From: Cohaesibacter sp. ES.047
GTDB lineage: Bacteria; Pseudomonadota; Alphaproteobacteria; Rhizobiales; Cohaesibacteraceae
Direction: 5' to 3'
DNA length: 64,000 nucleotides
Assembly: GCF_900215505.1 (NCBI RefSeq)
Contig: NZ_LT907844.1
Location: forward strand, 2,762,501-2,826,500
In this document: positions 1-8,647 of the stretch, in pieces
Layout: each line of letters begins with the position of its first letter
How positions within the stretch are numbered: position 1 is the first letter of the stretch
Position numbers and translations under genes: made by a program
The notes under the pieces: generated by a model
Databases searched by the model: none
What the model was told of the DNA's origin: nothing
The model's input: only the letters and a program-made list of their open reading frames with translations

Positions 1-825
1 GAAATCTCTTGCGAACAGCAGCCGGTACATATATCTGGGGCTGTTTCGATTTCAGCAGCAAGACGGATATCAAAAGCACGGCGATTGGGCAGCTCGGTCA
101 GAGGGTCCGTCTGCGATAACAATGCAAGTTCTTCGGCCTGCTGTTGGATAACGAAATTGCGAATGCTCACACGCAGCATCAGCAAATAATTGTTTCGATC
201 TGCTTTCTCGATGCTATAACTGGCAACGAGGGAAAAGACCATAGCCGCAAAATAGGTCTCTATAATCGCCGAAACTGTGTTCCACGAAGCGTTCAAAAAC
301 ATGATCGCCGACAGCGACATGCACAATGTTGCAAACCCTGATGCAATCACCTTGTATTTGATGGTCATCGGGAAGGCGACATTGAAAGCAATGATTGCCA
401 GCACCTGCCCGAAGTAAATGTCTATGGCGCTATCGTCTTCCAGATAGGCGTGATTGGCGGCAGGGACGAGAGAAACGAACACACAAAGCATGGTGAAGGC
501 AAGCTCGCGCCGGGACTTTTTCTGCGGGAAAAAGTGCATCAATGTGATGGCCAATAAAGTCGGCAAACTGACCAGAAGGTGCGGGGTCCAGACAAAGGCA
601 CTGATAAACTGCAGCTTCACTTCTCCCTTAGCAACAATACCAAGGCATATAGCTTCAAAACTTTGCGACAAGGCCGTTTTGTCTGTTTCGAGGACTCAAT
701 CGGTAATACCGGCCATAGTTGGCGGCACCGACAGCAGGGCAGCAGACAGCGCCGTTGTGGTCAGCAGAGCAGCATGCACGGACGGCCAGCGATGCGATAC
801 TCTTTGGTTTATGTGATGCTTGAAT
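1..825 (-). pseudogene. Diguanylate cyclase (GGDEF) N-terminal part, broken and running off the left edge
   Basis: Read on the minus strand, the frame ending at base 1 gives about 170 residues of alternating hydrophobic segments (roughly bases 620-210). This is followed by TDPLTELPNRRAF, the classic opening of a GGDEF domain, so the gene is a membrane-anchored c-di-GMP synthase. The catalytic GGDEF signature itself lies beyond the window. Upstream in the same frame an in-frame TGA sits at 696-698, and hydrophobic coding-like sequence continues beyond it (to about 825) until the IS66 junction. The start codon is therefore lost and the N-terminus interrupted. Translation from an internal ATG (for example at 539) would lose part of the membrane domain. 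Confidence 0.65.
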
Positions 826-847
826 CACAGCATCACAGCATCACAGC
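824..847. repeat. Three tandem copies of an 8-bp unit at the IS66 end
   Basis: The unit ATCACAGC occurs three times head to tail immediately at the left end of the IS66 element. IS66 elements make 8-bp target duplications, so the triplication may record repeated insertion or slippage. The right end of the element does not carry this unit. Confidence 0.7.
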
Positions 848-861
848 AAGCGCTGTTTCGG

Positions 862-2397
862 TCACACGTTGCGCAGGAAGTTCCAAGGCAGGAGTTCGTC
901 GATGTCACTCTGCTTGTGACCATTTACGATGGCTTTGAGGGTGGATGTCATCCATGTATGAGGATCAACGTCATTGAGTTTGCAGGTCTCGATGAGCGAT
1001 GCGATGGTTGCCCAATTTGTGGCTCCTGCATCATGTCCGGCAAGGAGAGCGTTCTTTCTGTTCAGAGCAATCGGCCTGATTGTCCGCTCGACGCTGTTGT
1101 TGTCCATTTCGATACGACCTTCGGTGAGGAACAGACAAAGCCCATCCCAGAATTTGGCGACATAGGCAAGAGCCTCGCCCAATGGTGACTTCGCGGAGAC
1201 ACGGGCACGGCGCTGCTCAACCCATATTTCCAATTCAGCAATCAAAGGGGCAGACTTTCCCTGTCGGACGGTCCGCCTGTCATCTGCATCCATTCCTTTG
1301 ATTTCTTTCTCGATGCCATAGAGCTTGACAATGCGGTTGATACCCTCTTGGGCAATGGGAGCATTGCCAGTGCGGGTAATCTCTACCAGTTTTCTGCGAG
1401 CATGAGCCCAGTAATAGGCAAGACGGATGTCCTGGCTTGCCCGTTTGAGCAGTCGATTGTAACCAGCATAGCCGTCCACCTGCAGGATGCCGCTGAAGCC
1501 CTGCAATATCTGTTCTGCATATTTGCCGCTCCGCCCCGGAGCGTAGGTGAAGGCCACGCCGGGTGGCCCGTTTCCATCCCATGACCGATCATCCCGGGCA
1601 AGGGCCCAGAAGTAGCCGGTTTTGGTCTTGCGTTTACCGGGATCGAGAACTGGCGCTCTTGGCTCGTCCATGAAGAGTTTGCCTGATTGCTTCAAATCGG
1701 TAACCAAGGCATCAAAAACGGGGCGCAATTCAAAGGCAGCCCGACCAACCCAATCCCCAAGAGTGGAACGGTCGAGATCAATACCTTGCCGGGAATAGAT
1801 CTGAGCTTGACGATAGAGTGGCAAGTGGTCAGCATATTTTCTGACCACAATATGAGCCACCAAATCCTCAGTGGGCATGCCTCCTTCAATCAGTCGTGCT
1901 GGAGCCTTGGCCTGAGCAACGCCGTCCGTACAGAATCTGCAGGCATATTTGGGGCGGCGGGTGACAATGACCCGGAATTGCGCTGGGATCACATCATGCC
2001 GTTCGGTCACATCCTCACCGATACAGTGCAACTCACCACCACAGGAGCAAACCAGATTGTCTGGTTCGATCACCTCTTCGATGCGCGGCAAATGCTTTGG
2101 CAAGGCCCCGCGATTGGCAGACCGGCACTTCTTGCGTTTGCGCTCTATTGGGGAAGGGGCTGCCTCATCGGCGGCATGCACTACGGCAATGGCTGTTTCC
2201 AGATCCTCAAGGGCCAATTGGAACTGATCGGGATCAACCTTTTCTGACTTGCTGCCGAAGAGCGCCTGTTTGAAGGCCTTTACCAGCTTCTCCAGCTCAG
2301 CAATCCGCTCATCCTGACGGGCACCATGGGCTTTGCTGGCAATCACCAGCGCTTTCAAAGCATCAATATCATCGGGCAGATCGGCTTCGGTCAACAT
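862..2397 (-). CDS. tnpC: IS66 family transposase TnpC
   Basis: This 511-residue protein is the DDE transposase of the IS66 element. It has an N-terminal helical segment, a zinc-ribbon-like CSCGGEL...CRFC region (about residues 110-150), and the catalytic core with FMDEPRAPVLDPG and YAGYNRLL. The C-terminal IS66 signature RIEMDNNSVERTIRP is present, and the protein ends in the usual LLPWNF region. Full length suggests it could still be active. In the family the second residue of the first catalytic motif is normally DET rather than DEP, a small difference. It overlaps the decayed tnpB. Confidence 0.92.
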   Translation of the reverse strand: MLTEADLPDDIDALKALVIASKAHGARQDERIAELEKLVKAFKQALFGSKSEKVDPDQFQLALEDLETAIAVVHAADEAAPSPIERKRKKCRSANRGALPKHLPRIEEVIEPDNLVCSCGGELHCIGEDVTERHDVIPAQFRVIVTRRPKYACRFCTDGVAQAKAPARLIEGGMPTEDLVAHIVVRKYADHLPLYRQAQIYSRQGIDLDRSTLGDWVGRAAFELRPVFDALVTDLKQSGKLFMDEPRAPVLDPGKRKTKTGYFWALARDDRSWDGNGPPGVAFTYAPGRSGKYAEQILQGFSGILQVDGYAGYNRLLKRASQDIRLAYYWAHARRKLVEITRTGNAPIAQEGINRIVKLYGIEKEIKGMDADDRRTVRQGKSAPLIAELEIWVEQRRARVSAKSPLGEALAYVAKFWDGLCLFLTEGRIEMDNNSVERTIRPIALNRKNALLAGHDAGATNWATIASLIETCKLNDVDPHTWMTSTLKAIVNGHKQSDIDELLPWNFLRNV

Positions 2398-2757
2398 GAC
2401 CCTGATTTAGCAGATTTCTGCCATCAAGACCCAAAGAATATCGAACCCGACGCCAGTCTAGACCAGCAAACAAGGCTTCAAATTGGGCAGGTTCAAGCCG
2501 CATCAGGCCATCCCGAATTTGGGGTCAGGCAAAGGAATGCTCCTCCAACCGCTTGTAGGTCATCACAAGACCGGACCCTTCCCAATAGAGAAGCTTCAAT
2601 CGATCAGCCCGACGGGCCCGGAAGACAAACACTGTCCCTGTGAAGGGGGCCTTGTCTAGTTCATTCCTGATCAAGGCTGCCAAACCGCATGGCCTTTAGG
2701 GAAGTAGACAGGTTTGGTGTCGAACAATATCTTCACATGGTTCGAGGGGAAGATCAT
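2369..2757 (-). pseudogene. tnpB: IS66 accessory protein TnpB, frameshifted and with an in-frame stop
   Basis: The start (ATG at 2757) gives MIFPSNHVKILFDTKPVYF, a typical TnpB N-terminus, and overlaps the end of tnpA as usual. After about 25 codons a frameshift is needed to continue into GLAALIRNELDKAPFTGTV and the hallmark GSGLVMTYKRLEEHSF. There a TGA replaces the conserved tryptophan codon, after which family-like sequence (RDGLMRLEPAQFEALF) continues. Two independent lesions make it a pseudogene. TnpB is needed for IS66 transposition in studied elements. Confidence 0.8.
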
Positions 2758-3140
2758 GATGTGCGTGCCAGAGATCGTGCCACAGCGGCTATTCGGCTCA
2801 CGCTTGCTCCTGCTTCCAGCCGGATCGTGATGGAACCGCAATGAATCTCAGGTCTATCTGCAATGACGCGAGGTTCCGGGGCCGACGCATCCTCGACCAC
2901 CAAACTGGCAAATCTAATCTCACCCTCAGGTTCGGGGAGAACCAACTTGCCCCGTCGTGCCGCCGTCCTCCAGGAGGAAAGATGGTTCGGGCGAACCCCA
3001 TATTGCTCAGCGACTTCATGCGCCCGGGCACCAGGACGGAGGCTCTCCGGCACAATCTGAGCTTTCTCTTCATCCGTCCATTTGCGCGGACGACCACGGA
3101 CGCGCGCTACAGGAGTGAGAAACTCCGTCGTACTCTCCAT
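2754..3140 (-). CDS. tnpA: IS66 accessory protein TnpA (HTH, transposase orfA type)
   Basis: This 128-residue protein has an IS3/IS66 OrfA-like helix-turn-helix: RGRPRKWTDEEKAQIV, then HEVAEQYGVRPNHLSSWR. It is followed by the TnpA C-terminal region with SITIRLEAGASVSRIAAV. It overlaps tnpB at an ATGA junction, indicating translational coupling. It binds DNA or regulates the element; the exact function in IS66 is not settled. Confidence 0.88.
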   Translation of the reverse strand: MESTTEFLTPVARVRGRPRKWTDEEKAQIVPESLRPGARAHEVAEQYGVRPNHLSSWRTAARRGKLVLPEPEGEIRFASLVVEDASAPEPRVIADRPEIHCGSITIRLEAGASVSRIAAVARSLARTS

Positions 3141-3223
3141 GGAGATACTCCATAAATATCAATATGAAGATCTCATCGCAGATCCGTCTGGAAGCAGCAA
3201 TGTGGGGCTGAAACAGCGCTTGC

Positions 3224-3389
3224 GATGAACTGCAGGGCAGTCGCACCAGCAGCAGCCCACCTTCAAAACATAGATGATACCGGAAATCACTCGGCGATCA
3301 TCCACTCGACGGGTACCGCCTTTGCTATTCGGCAAAAGCGGCTCAATAACCGCCCATTGTGAGTCCGACAAACAATATAGATGTCCCAT
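3224..3389 (-). pseudogene. IS5-family transposase N-terminal fragment cut by IS66
   Basis: MGHLYCLSDSQWAVIEPLL followed by VDDRRVISGIIYVLKVGCCW matches the N-terminus of IS5-group transposases (DUF4096 region). The frame runs straight into the IS66 terminal repeat at 3223. The downstream half of the gene is absent from the other side of IS66, showing a deletion or rearrangement. Confidence 0.75.
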
Positions 3390-3560
3390 TCAAGCCTCCA
3401 ATCTAATGATTGGATAGATTGAATCTGATTTTCTTCGCCAGTTCAATGGTATCAATAGGTTTTGACCCTAGCCTAAACGTCAGAGGATTTGGTGCTGAAC
3501 AGTCATCGAAGGAGAGCCCTGTCCTGTCGGGCAGGCAGGGTCTCTCTTCTCGATTTTGTC

Positions 3561-4976
3561 TTAGTCTGCTGCGTCGTGGAGATAGAAATCCCAGCCCAGA
3601 TACTGCTTGGTCGCATCGACAATGGCATCACTCACTGATGCAAAATTTGCAGCGACGTGATGCTCGAAGCCGTTTTCGCAAATATAATGCAGCAGCTTCT
3701 GCATGCTTGGGATTTCAACAACACCGGCGCCGCCGAATGTCTCCAGAGGATCTTCGGTAAACTTTCCTTCCCCGACATAACCACGGATGCGGCCGGAGGT
3801 ATCGTCCGTACTGACCCGGATGTAGGTCATGTGCCCGGCCTTGATTGAACCATCGACCGTCCCATAGGTGTTTTCCTTTCCAACAGTGCCGGCGATAATC
3901 TCCTGGAAATCCATCTTGTAGTCTTTGAAGAATTCCTTCGGCAGATTGCTGCAGTGGAAACAGACAGCCTTGTTGGCGTTTGCACCGTAGTTGTTGTTCC
4001 AGTCGAGCAGCGCACTTGGCGATCCCGACGCCAGCGCAAGCATATGCATGCCAATCAGGCCGCAGACATCAACCTCACAGGCGCTGGAAATAAGCTTGGA
4101 ACTCATCATGCTCATCATCGTGCACGGTACGACGCCGTAGTTTTCCTCAAGAGACGTCCAGCACTGGATGGCGCTGATCGAGACGTCAGCCTCTTTCATC
4201 CATTCTTCCGTCACCGCAGCCAATTTGGCTTGCCGGAGGATAGCCGGGTTTGGCACGCCATCGGTCGAGATATAGTTCTTAATAGCATCCAGCTTTTCAG
4301 TGACGATTGCGGCGTTGTCGTCAAGCCTTGAAACCCGGCCCAGAATTTCTGACAAATCAAGAGTGACGACAGAAATGCCAGCAGCTTCGAGAAGCTTTTC
4401 GCTATAGCGCACCGTATTGAACGCCTCTGGCCGAGCACCGATGGCACCGATGCGGAGCCCGCGCAAGCCGCCAACGACGCGACAGGTTGCCGAGAACCGC
4501 GAGAGGTCTTCCTGAAACTCATCACTGAGTGGATCGACACAGTGCGATTTCGTCAGGGAGTAGCGGATACCATATTGTCGAAGGTTGTTGCAGGCTGACA
4601 TCTTTCCGCAGAAGCTGTCGCGCCGCCACTGGATCGACATATTCTTCGGATCATCCGGAGTTGCCTGAATCAGCACCGGCACTTTCAAGCCTGAAAGCCT
4701 GATCGTATCGGCAATTGGCCGCTCCTCACCAAAGTTGGGAAGCGTGACAATAACCCCGTCAATGTCATCAGAATGGGCTTTGAAGAGCGCAGCGCACTGT
4801 TTCGCATCAGCGAACGACTGAACAGCGCCATGCTGAGTGTCTTCCGGGCTGAGAACAATACACTTGTGGCCGGCTTTCTCCAGAGCGTTGATCATATGCT
4901 CGCGTCCGGTCGACGCGAGATGACCCGGAAAGAAGCCACGGCTTCCCACCACAACACCGAAAGTCATCGTTTTCAT
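3561..4976 (-). CDS. L-fucose/L-arabinose isomerase family sugar isomerase
   Basis: Cytosolic aldose-ketose isomerase of the FucI/AraA fold, 471 residues from the chosen ATG at 4976. That start is preceded by AGAAAGGACTT, a good ribosome-binding site; a longer frame upstream has no such site. Visible features are an N-terminal Rossmann-like GVVVGSRGFFPGH region, then EENYGVVPC, ACEVDVCG and CFHCSNLP. The E, E/D and H in these blocks are the likely metal and catalytic residues by family analogy. The sugar cannot be named; FucI-like enzymes also act on sulfoquinovose, rhamnose-like and other sugars. It is alone, with a strong palindrome upstream and a LacI regulator 12 kb away across IS debris that may once have been adjacent. 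Confidence 0.8.
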   Translation of the reverse strand: MKTMTFGVVVGSRGFFPGHLASTGREHMINALEKAGHKCIVLSPEDTQHGAVQSFADAKQCAALFKAHSDDIDGVIVTLPNFGEERPIADTIRLSGLKVPVLIQATPDDPKNMSIQWRRDSFCGKMSACNNLRQYGIRYSLTKSHCVDPLSDEFQEDLSRFSATCRVVGGLRGLRIGAIGARPEAFNTVRYSEKLLEAAGISVVTLDLSEILGRVSRLDDNAAIVTEKLDAIKNYISTDGVPNPAILRQAKLAAVTEEWMKEADVSISAIQCWTSLEENYGVVPCTMMSMMSSKLISSACEVDVCGLIGMHMLALASGSPSALLDWNNNYGANANKAVCFHCSNLPKEFFKDYKMDFQEIIAGTVGKENTYGTVDGSIKAGHMTYIRVSTDDTSGRIRGYVGEGKFTEDPLETFGGAGVVEIPSMQKLLHYICENGFEHHVAANFASVSDAIVDATKQYLGWDFYLHDAAD

Positions 4977-5588
4977 TTTAAGTCCTTTCTCGGATTTCAT
5001 TTTAAGTGCCTCCTGCCACCCTTTTGAAATGCGTGCCGGTGAGGCTGTTTGCCGCTCAAGCCTTCTCGTCGCTTCTGATGCGCTTGCAATCCCTCCAGAG
5101 GCCAATGAACTCTTCCTGTCGTTTGGAGGAAGACCTCAAGTCACACTGACCGACGGCATCGGAAACGTCATGGCCAAGTTGGTTGGATACTTGCGAAAAA
5201 CCATCAAAAATGCCATTAATGAGGTTCGTACCTCATTAATGAGATAGCTGTCAATCATTGCTATTGATATGATGAAAATCACAATTTTTGCTAAAAAATT
5301 CAAATAATAGGGACTTTTATCAGTTTTAGAGATTGATCCTTACTCTATTTTCTGGATTCTTGATGAAATAGGTTTTGGTTTTGGGTCTTAATGAGTTACG
5401 TACTTCACCTTATATATTCTTGTGCTTCGCCGCATTTCTGTCTTTGGCGTTCATGAAACAGAGATTTCAGGAGTGCGGTTGAAAAAGGAGGTTTCCGTGT
5501 TGTCCTGAATGATTCAATTCGCGGCTTAAGGTGGTGATTTGGCCTCAAGCGGCTGGTTATTTACTTGTATATAGTTCCAAACCCCTTA
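4977..5588. other. Upstream region of the isomerase gene, no convincing gene
   Basis: About 600 bp lie between the isomerase start and the IS5 remnant. Short frames exist on both strands but show no recognisable product or ribosome-binding site. The stretch holds one near-perfect palindrome at 5214-5241 and an AT-rich tract around 5250-5420 that would suit a promoter. Anything further upstream was displaced by the IS5 insertion. Confidence 0.5.
5214..5241. promoter_or_regulatory. 12-bp-arm perfect palindrome, probable operator for the isomerase gene
   Basis: CATTAATGAGGT is followed by TCGT and then the exact reverse complement ACCTCATTAATG. It lies about 240 bp upstream of the isomerase start, with no T-run, so it looks like a regulator-binding site rather than a terminator. 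LacI or GntR-type dimers bind sites of this size; which protein binds is unknown. Confidence 0.55.
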
Positions 5589-6429
5589 GAGCCTGACCGA
5601 AAAGTAGTTGAGCGATATCAGCAGTTTGTGATTCACAGTCTTTGCGAAGAGATGAAGGATCATATGAGCTGGACTGATATTACCCGGCAGGAGCATAGCC
5701 GAAAATCAGATCAATATCCAAGCGATTTGACGGATGCGGAATAGTCCCTGTTGACGCCCCTGTTGCCACCGGCCAAGTCTGGCGGTCGACCAAGAACGAC
5801 GGACCTGCGGGATGTTGCCAATGTGATTTTGTATATTGCCAGTTCCGGTTGCCAATGGGGCATGCAGCCCAAGGACTTTCCGCCAATGACGACCGTTTAG
5901 GGCTATTTCTATGACTGGCGGGATCCCCGGTTATGATGCTGGGAAAAAAGATCAAGGGCGCAAACGGCATATCATTACCGATACCATTGGCTTGATGCAA
6001 TTTGTCGTCGTTCATGCCGCCGACATTAAGGATCGAGATGGAGCGCCTGATGTGCTCAAAAGCATTCGGGGCCGTTTCCCATGGCTGCGTCATGTCTTCG
6101 TTCCCTCTCGACGGCGCTTCGCTTGTCTGCCGGGCAATGGATGGCGGATATGCCGGAGAAAAATTGAGGACAGCGTTGAAGGGGCATCGTGACTGGACCA
6201 TTGAAATCATCAAACGCTCTGATACGGCCAAGGGCTTTGAGGCCTTGCCAAGGCGATGGGTGGTTGAACGTACCTTCGCGTGGCTCGGGCGATGTCGCCG
6301 CCTCGCCAAGGATTGGGAGCAAAGCATCGAAAGCTCAACCGCTTGGGCATTGGTAGCCAGTATCAGGTTCCTCACCCGGAGAATTGCAAAATACTGATAT
6401 CCCTCATAAAATTTAGATTCAGACCCTAA
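5589..6429 (+). mobile_element. IS5-family (IS427-like) element, copy 1, degenerate
   Basis: The ends read TTAGAGCCTGA on the left and, in reverse complement, TTAGGGTCTGA on the right. They enclose a decayed transposase. A second, shorter copy at 17,935 shares the same internal deletion. The element separates the isomerase upstream region from the DJ-1 remnant. Confidence 0.75.
5664..6397 (+). pseudogene. IS5-family transposase, internal deletion plus frameshifts and stops
   Basis: Starting at MSWTDITRQEHSR, the frame meets a TAG after LTDAE and another where the codon before GYFYDWRD should be. It then jumps directly from the WRD block to GYDAGKK...RKRHIITDT. The stretch that normally joins these blocks and carries the first catalytic aspartate (around VIDSQSVK) is missing. 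Later parts are spread over two frames: the middle FVVVHAADI region and the C-terminal [19 protein letters not shown] block. It cannot make an active transposase. Confidence 0.8.
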
Positions 6430-6459
6430 GAGGCGGTTTAGCAGCAAAAGGAGCCACAT

Positions 6460-7266
6460 TTGCCAGTGCTTGAAAACGCCAAGGTCGTTATCTTTGCCAC
6501 CAACGGATTTGAGCAATCCGAACTCATGTAGCCTATAAAACAACTAACAGAAGCTGGCGCAACCGTTCACGTTGCGACCCTGGACGGCGAAGCCATCGGA
6601 GGGTGGAAGGCCAGCGATTGGGGTGATCGTGTCGAGGCAGACCTCAAGATTTCCGACGTCAACGTCGAAGACTACATCTGTCTCGTCCTGCCTGGTGGCC
6701 AGATCAACCCTGATATCTTTCGGACCGATAAGGTGACCGTTCAGAAGGTGCGAGATTTCGTCGCCAATGACAAGATTGTCGCTGCGATCTGCCACGCGCC
6801 ATGGCTTCTGATCGAAGCCGGTGTCGTTGAAGACCGCGAGATGACGTCTTACCACTCGATCCGCACCGATCTGAAGAATGCCGGCGATCTGAATGCCGTT
6901 CCCTGGGAGGCCTCCATCGAGAGATTCCAGCGTATTGGCGGTCTGATTGATCCAAGAGACGATCATGGTTACAATGCGACCTATGATGCGCAGTCACCAT
7001 GGATGCTGTGGCCGTTGGATCATGTCTTCCACCAAAAGGCCTTCACAGTGGACAGGTTTGAGGTTCTTCGGAGCTTTGGCTCAGACCACTACCCTGTCGA
7101 GGCCGTGCTTTGTCACAAGCGAAGTGACAACCCGCCACCTCGGTTACAGAAGAATGACATTTCTGAAGCAAAGAAAGACATCCGTGTCGCCTTGCAATCG
7201 GGCAACGACTGGTCGGGTGCGTCATTTCGGTCGAAGCAAACCAAGCAACCAAAGATACAGCACTAG
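6460..7266 (+). pseudogene. Deletion chimera: DJ-1/PfpI family N-part fused to endonuclease/exonuclease/phosphatase C-part
   Basis: A TTG start with AAGGAG six bases upstream opens a DJ-1/PfpI protein: KVVIFATNGFEQSEL, LVLPGGQINPD, and the nucleophile-elbow motif AAICHAPWLLIEAG. A TAG at 6529-6531 interrupts it early. At about 6885 the sequence changes, in frame, to the C-terminal part of an EEP-superfamily phosphodiesterase: GDLNAVPWE, FQRIGGLIDPR, WPLDHVFH, GSDHYPVEAVL. The join lies within the EEP catalytic GDLN motif. An in-frame segment from 6733 could still be translated but lacks both complete domains. It belongs to a stress-gene cluster with the PAP2 and CAP genes. Confidence 0.8.
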
Positions 7267-7323
7267 GCGCATATTGAGAGTGTTCTTCGATATACAATAT
7301 ATGGGCGAAAAAAAATGTTTTGG

Positions 7324-7341
7324 CATCCACTGTAGTGGATG
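7324..7341. promoter_or_regulatory. Small perfect palindrome upstream of the PAP2 gene
   Basis: CATCCAC-TGTA-GTGGATG lies about 35 bp before the PAP2 start. It could be an operator or a short hairpin; nothing else supports a role. Confidence 0.3.
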
Positions 7342-7373
7342 AACGAGCCAATCATACTATTTAGGTACACAGC

Positions 7374-8102
7374 ATGAAGTCCGAATACGTAATCGCACTC
7401 ATTAAATGGAGCCGCCGCCACGTCGAGCTCACGACATTGTCCCTTTTGAGCGTCACTTTGGTCGCGATATGGACGCTGGCAGAATTAATTGAAGAAGTTG
7501 CCGAAGGCTCAACCCAAAGCCTTGATCGTGATATCCTCTTGCTTCTGCGAACATCTGGCGATCTATCCGATCCGATCGGCCCGTGGTGGCTGGAAGAAAT
7601 GGGACGCGATCTGACGGCCCTGGGCGGGGTCGCCGTCCTTGTTCTCACAACACTTATAGCTTCTGTGTTCTTCTTGCTGCGTCACCGCTGGACGTCGATG
7701 CTGTATCTAGTCGCAACAGTAGGAAGCGGTATCGTGCTCAGCAGTATCGCAAAAGAATTCTTTGATCGCCCTCGACCCGATCTGGTGCCCCATGGGTCAA
7801 TGGTCCAAACAGCCAGCTTTCCCTCGGGGCATTCCATGATGGCCGCGATTGTCTATCTGTCGATAGGAGTGCTGATTGCCCGCGTCCAGCCAGGGCTTAT
7901 TCTCAAGGTCTATATCTTGATGGTCGCTGTTTTGTTGACGATTCTTGTCGGAATAAGCAGAGTTTACATGGGTGTCCACTGGCCTACCGATGTTGCTGCG
8001 GGCTGGCTCGCAGGAGGGGTGTGGGCAATGATTTGCCTGATGGTCGCCGACAGATTGGCCAAGCGCGGTCATATGGAGCACGAAGCTCACGAGGATGCCT
8101 GA
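7374..8102 (+). CDS. PAP2-superfamily membrane phosphatase
   Basis: This 242-residue inner-membrane protein has about six hydrophobic segments and the three acid-phosphatase motifs in order: KEFFDRPRP (about residue 128), PSGHSMMA (about 148) and SRVYMGVHWPTD (about 193). The conserved K, R, S, H and D residues are all present. Family members remove phosphate from undecaprenyl pyrophosphate, phosphatidic acid or related lipids on the periplasmic side. The substrate here is not evident. It sits in a stress-type cluster. The gene immediately downstream on the other strand is truncated against its 3' end, a sign of a past deletion. Confidence 0.88.
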   Translation: MKSEYVIALIKWSRRHVELTTLSLLSVTLVAIWTLAELIEEVAEGSTQSLDRDILLLLRTSGDLSDPIGPWWLEEMGRDLTALGGVAVLVLTTLIASVFFLLRHRWTSMLYLVATVGSGIVLSSIAKEFFDRPRPDLVPHGSMVQTASFPSGHSMMAAIVYLSIGVLIARVQPGLILKVYILMVAVLLTILVGISRVYMGVHWPTDVAAGWLAGGVWAMICLMVADRLAKRGHMEHEAHEDA

Positions 8103-8304
8103 GAGGGCGAGGCGGAAACAGATCTGAACGCGGCATCATGAACGCCATCATGACAAAAGCCATGGTCGCGCCCATCAGGATCGTCATGTAGGCGCGTGTT
8201 TCACTAAAAAAGATATGCTCGAGAGCGTATGTGTTCAGATACGTCAGTACGCACATAAAAAAGGTGGAGGCCAAGATCATCATTGCAAAGCGAGAGTAGT
8301 TCAT
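7984..8304 (-). pseudogene. Small two-helix membrane protein (DUF305-type N-terminus), truncated
   Basis: The first about 55 residues, from the start at 8304, form two hydrophobic helices separated by SETRAYMT. This is like the membrane anchor found before DUF305 domains. A ribosome-binding site (AAGGAGAAGGA) precedes the ATG. After about 8130 the frame turns Arg/Pro-rich and runs antisense through the end of the PAP2 gene. The native C-terminal domain has therefore been lost at a deletion junction. The N-terminal anchor may still be made. Confidence 0.5.
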
Positions 8305-8372
8305 TTCCTTCTCCTTCTCCTTCCTTTCATACTTGCCTGACTAACAGCGTCCAGCACTGAAAAGTTCTACAA

Positions 8373-8398
8373 GGAACCTTTTTTCAGCATCCCCCGTT
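8373..8398 (+). promoter_or_regulatory. EcfG-type general-stress promoter upstream of the DUF3008 gene
   Basis: GGAAC at 8373-8377, a 17-base spacer and CGTT at 8395-8398 match the alphaproteobacterial EcfG (general stress response) consensus exactly. The site is 34 bp ahead of the DUF3008 start, leaving room for a short leader. The downstream CAP gene probably shares this promoter. Confidence 0.75.
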
Positions 8399-8431
8399 GT
8401 CGGATTGAGACCTGACAGCGAGAGGGAACCC

Positions 8432-8614
8432 ATGCCAGCCAAATCGAAAGCACAACAGAAAGCCGCCGGGGCGGCACTTTCCGCCAAACGGGGAGAGACA
8501 AAAAAGAGCGCATTGCAGGGTGCCGCTTGCGAAATGCTCGACTCGATGTCTGAAGAGCAACTCGAAGATTTTGCTAGCACCGAGCGCAAGGGGAAACCCG
8601 ATCACAAGCGCTGA
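8432..8614 (+). CDS. DUF3008 small basic stress-associated protein
   Basis: This protein is 60 residues, starting MPAKSKAQQKAAGAALSAKR and ending KGKPDHKR, which is the DUF3008 family pattern. The start was placed at the ATG at 8432, preceded by AGAGGGA, rather than at the longer in-frame ATG. The molecular function of the family is unknown; it is often found in general-stress regulons of alphaproteobacteria. It lies directly behind an exact EcfG promoter and 33 bp ahead of a secreted CAP protein, so the two are likely co-transcribed. Confidence 0.85.
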   Translation: MPAKSKAQQKAAGAALSAKRGETKKSALQGAACEMLDSMSEEQLEDFASTERKGKPDHKR

Positions 8615-8647
8615 GACTTCAGCCCAACTGCCTCGAAAGGACGACCG

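Larger units (their letters stand above)
846..3223 (-). mobile_element. IS66-family insertion sequence (tnpA-tnpB-tnpC), inserted in an IS5-type gene
   Basis: Terminal inverted repeats GCAAGCGCTGTTTC are visible at 846-859 and, in reverse complement, at 3210-3223. Between them the three-gene IS66 layout is complete on the minus strand. The right end lies inside an IS5-type transposase reading frame, while the left end abuts the GGDEF gene. The two flanks do not match, so sequence next to the left end has been deleted or rearranged after insertion. tnpB is broken, so this copy is probably no longer autonomous. Confidence 0.85.

Noticed and set aside
1687-2247. Plus-strand frame opposite IS66 tnpC
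   Set aside because: Shadow of tnpC; composition and lack of a start signal do not support it.
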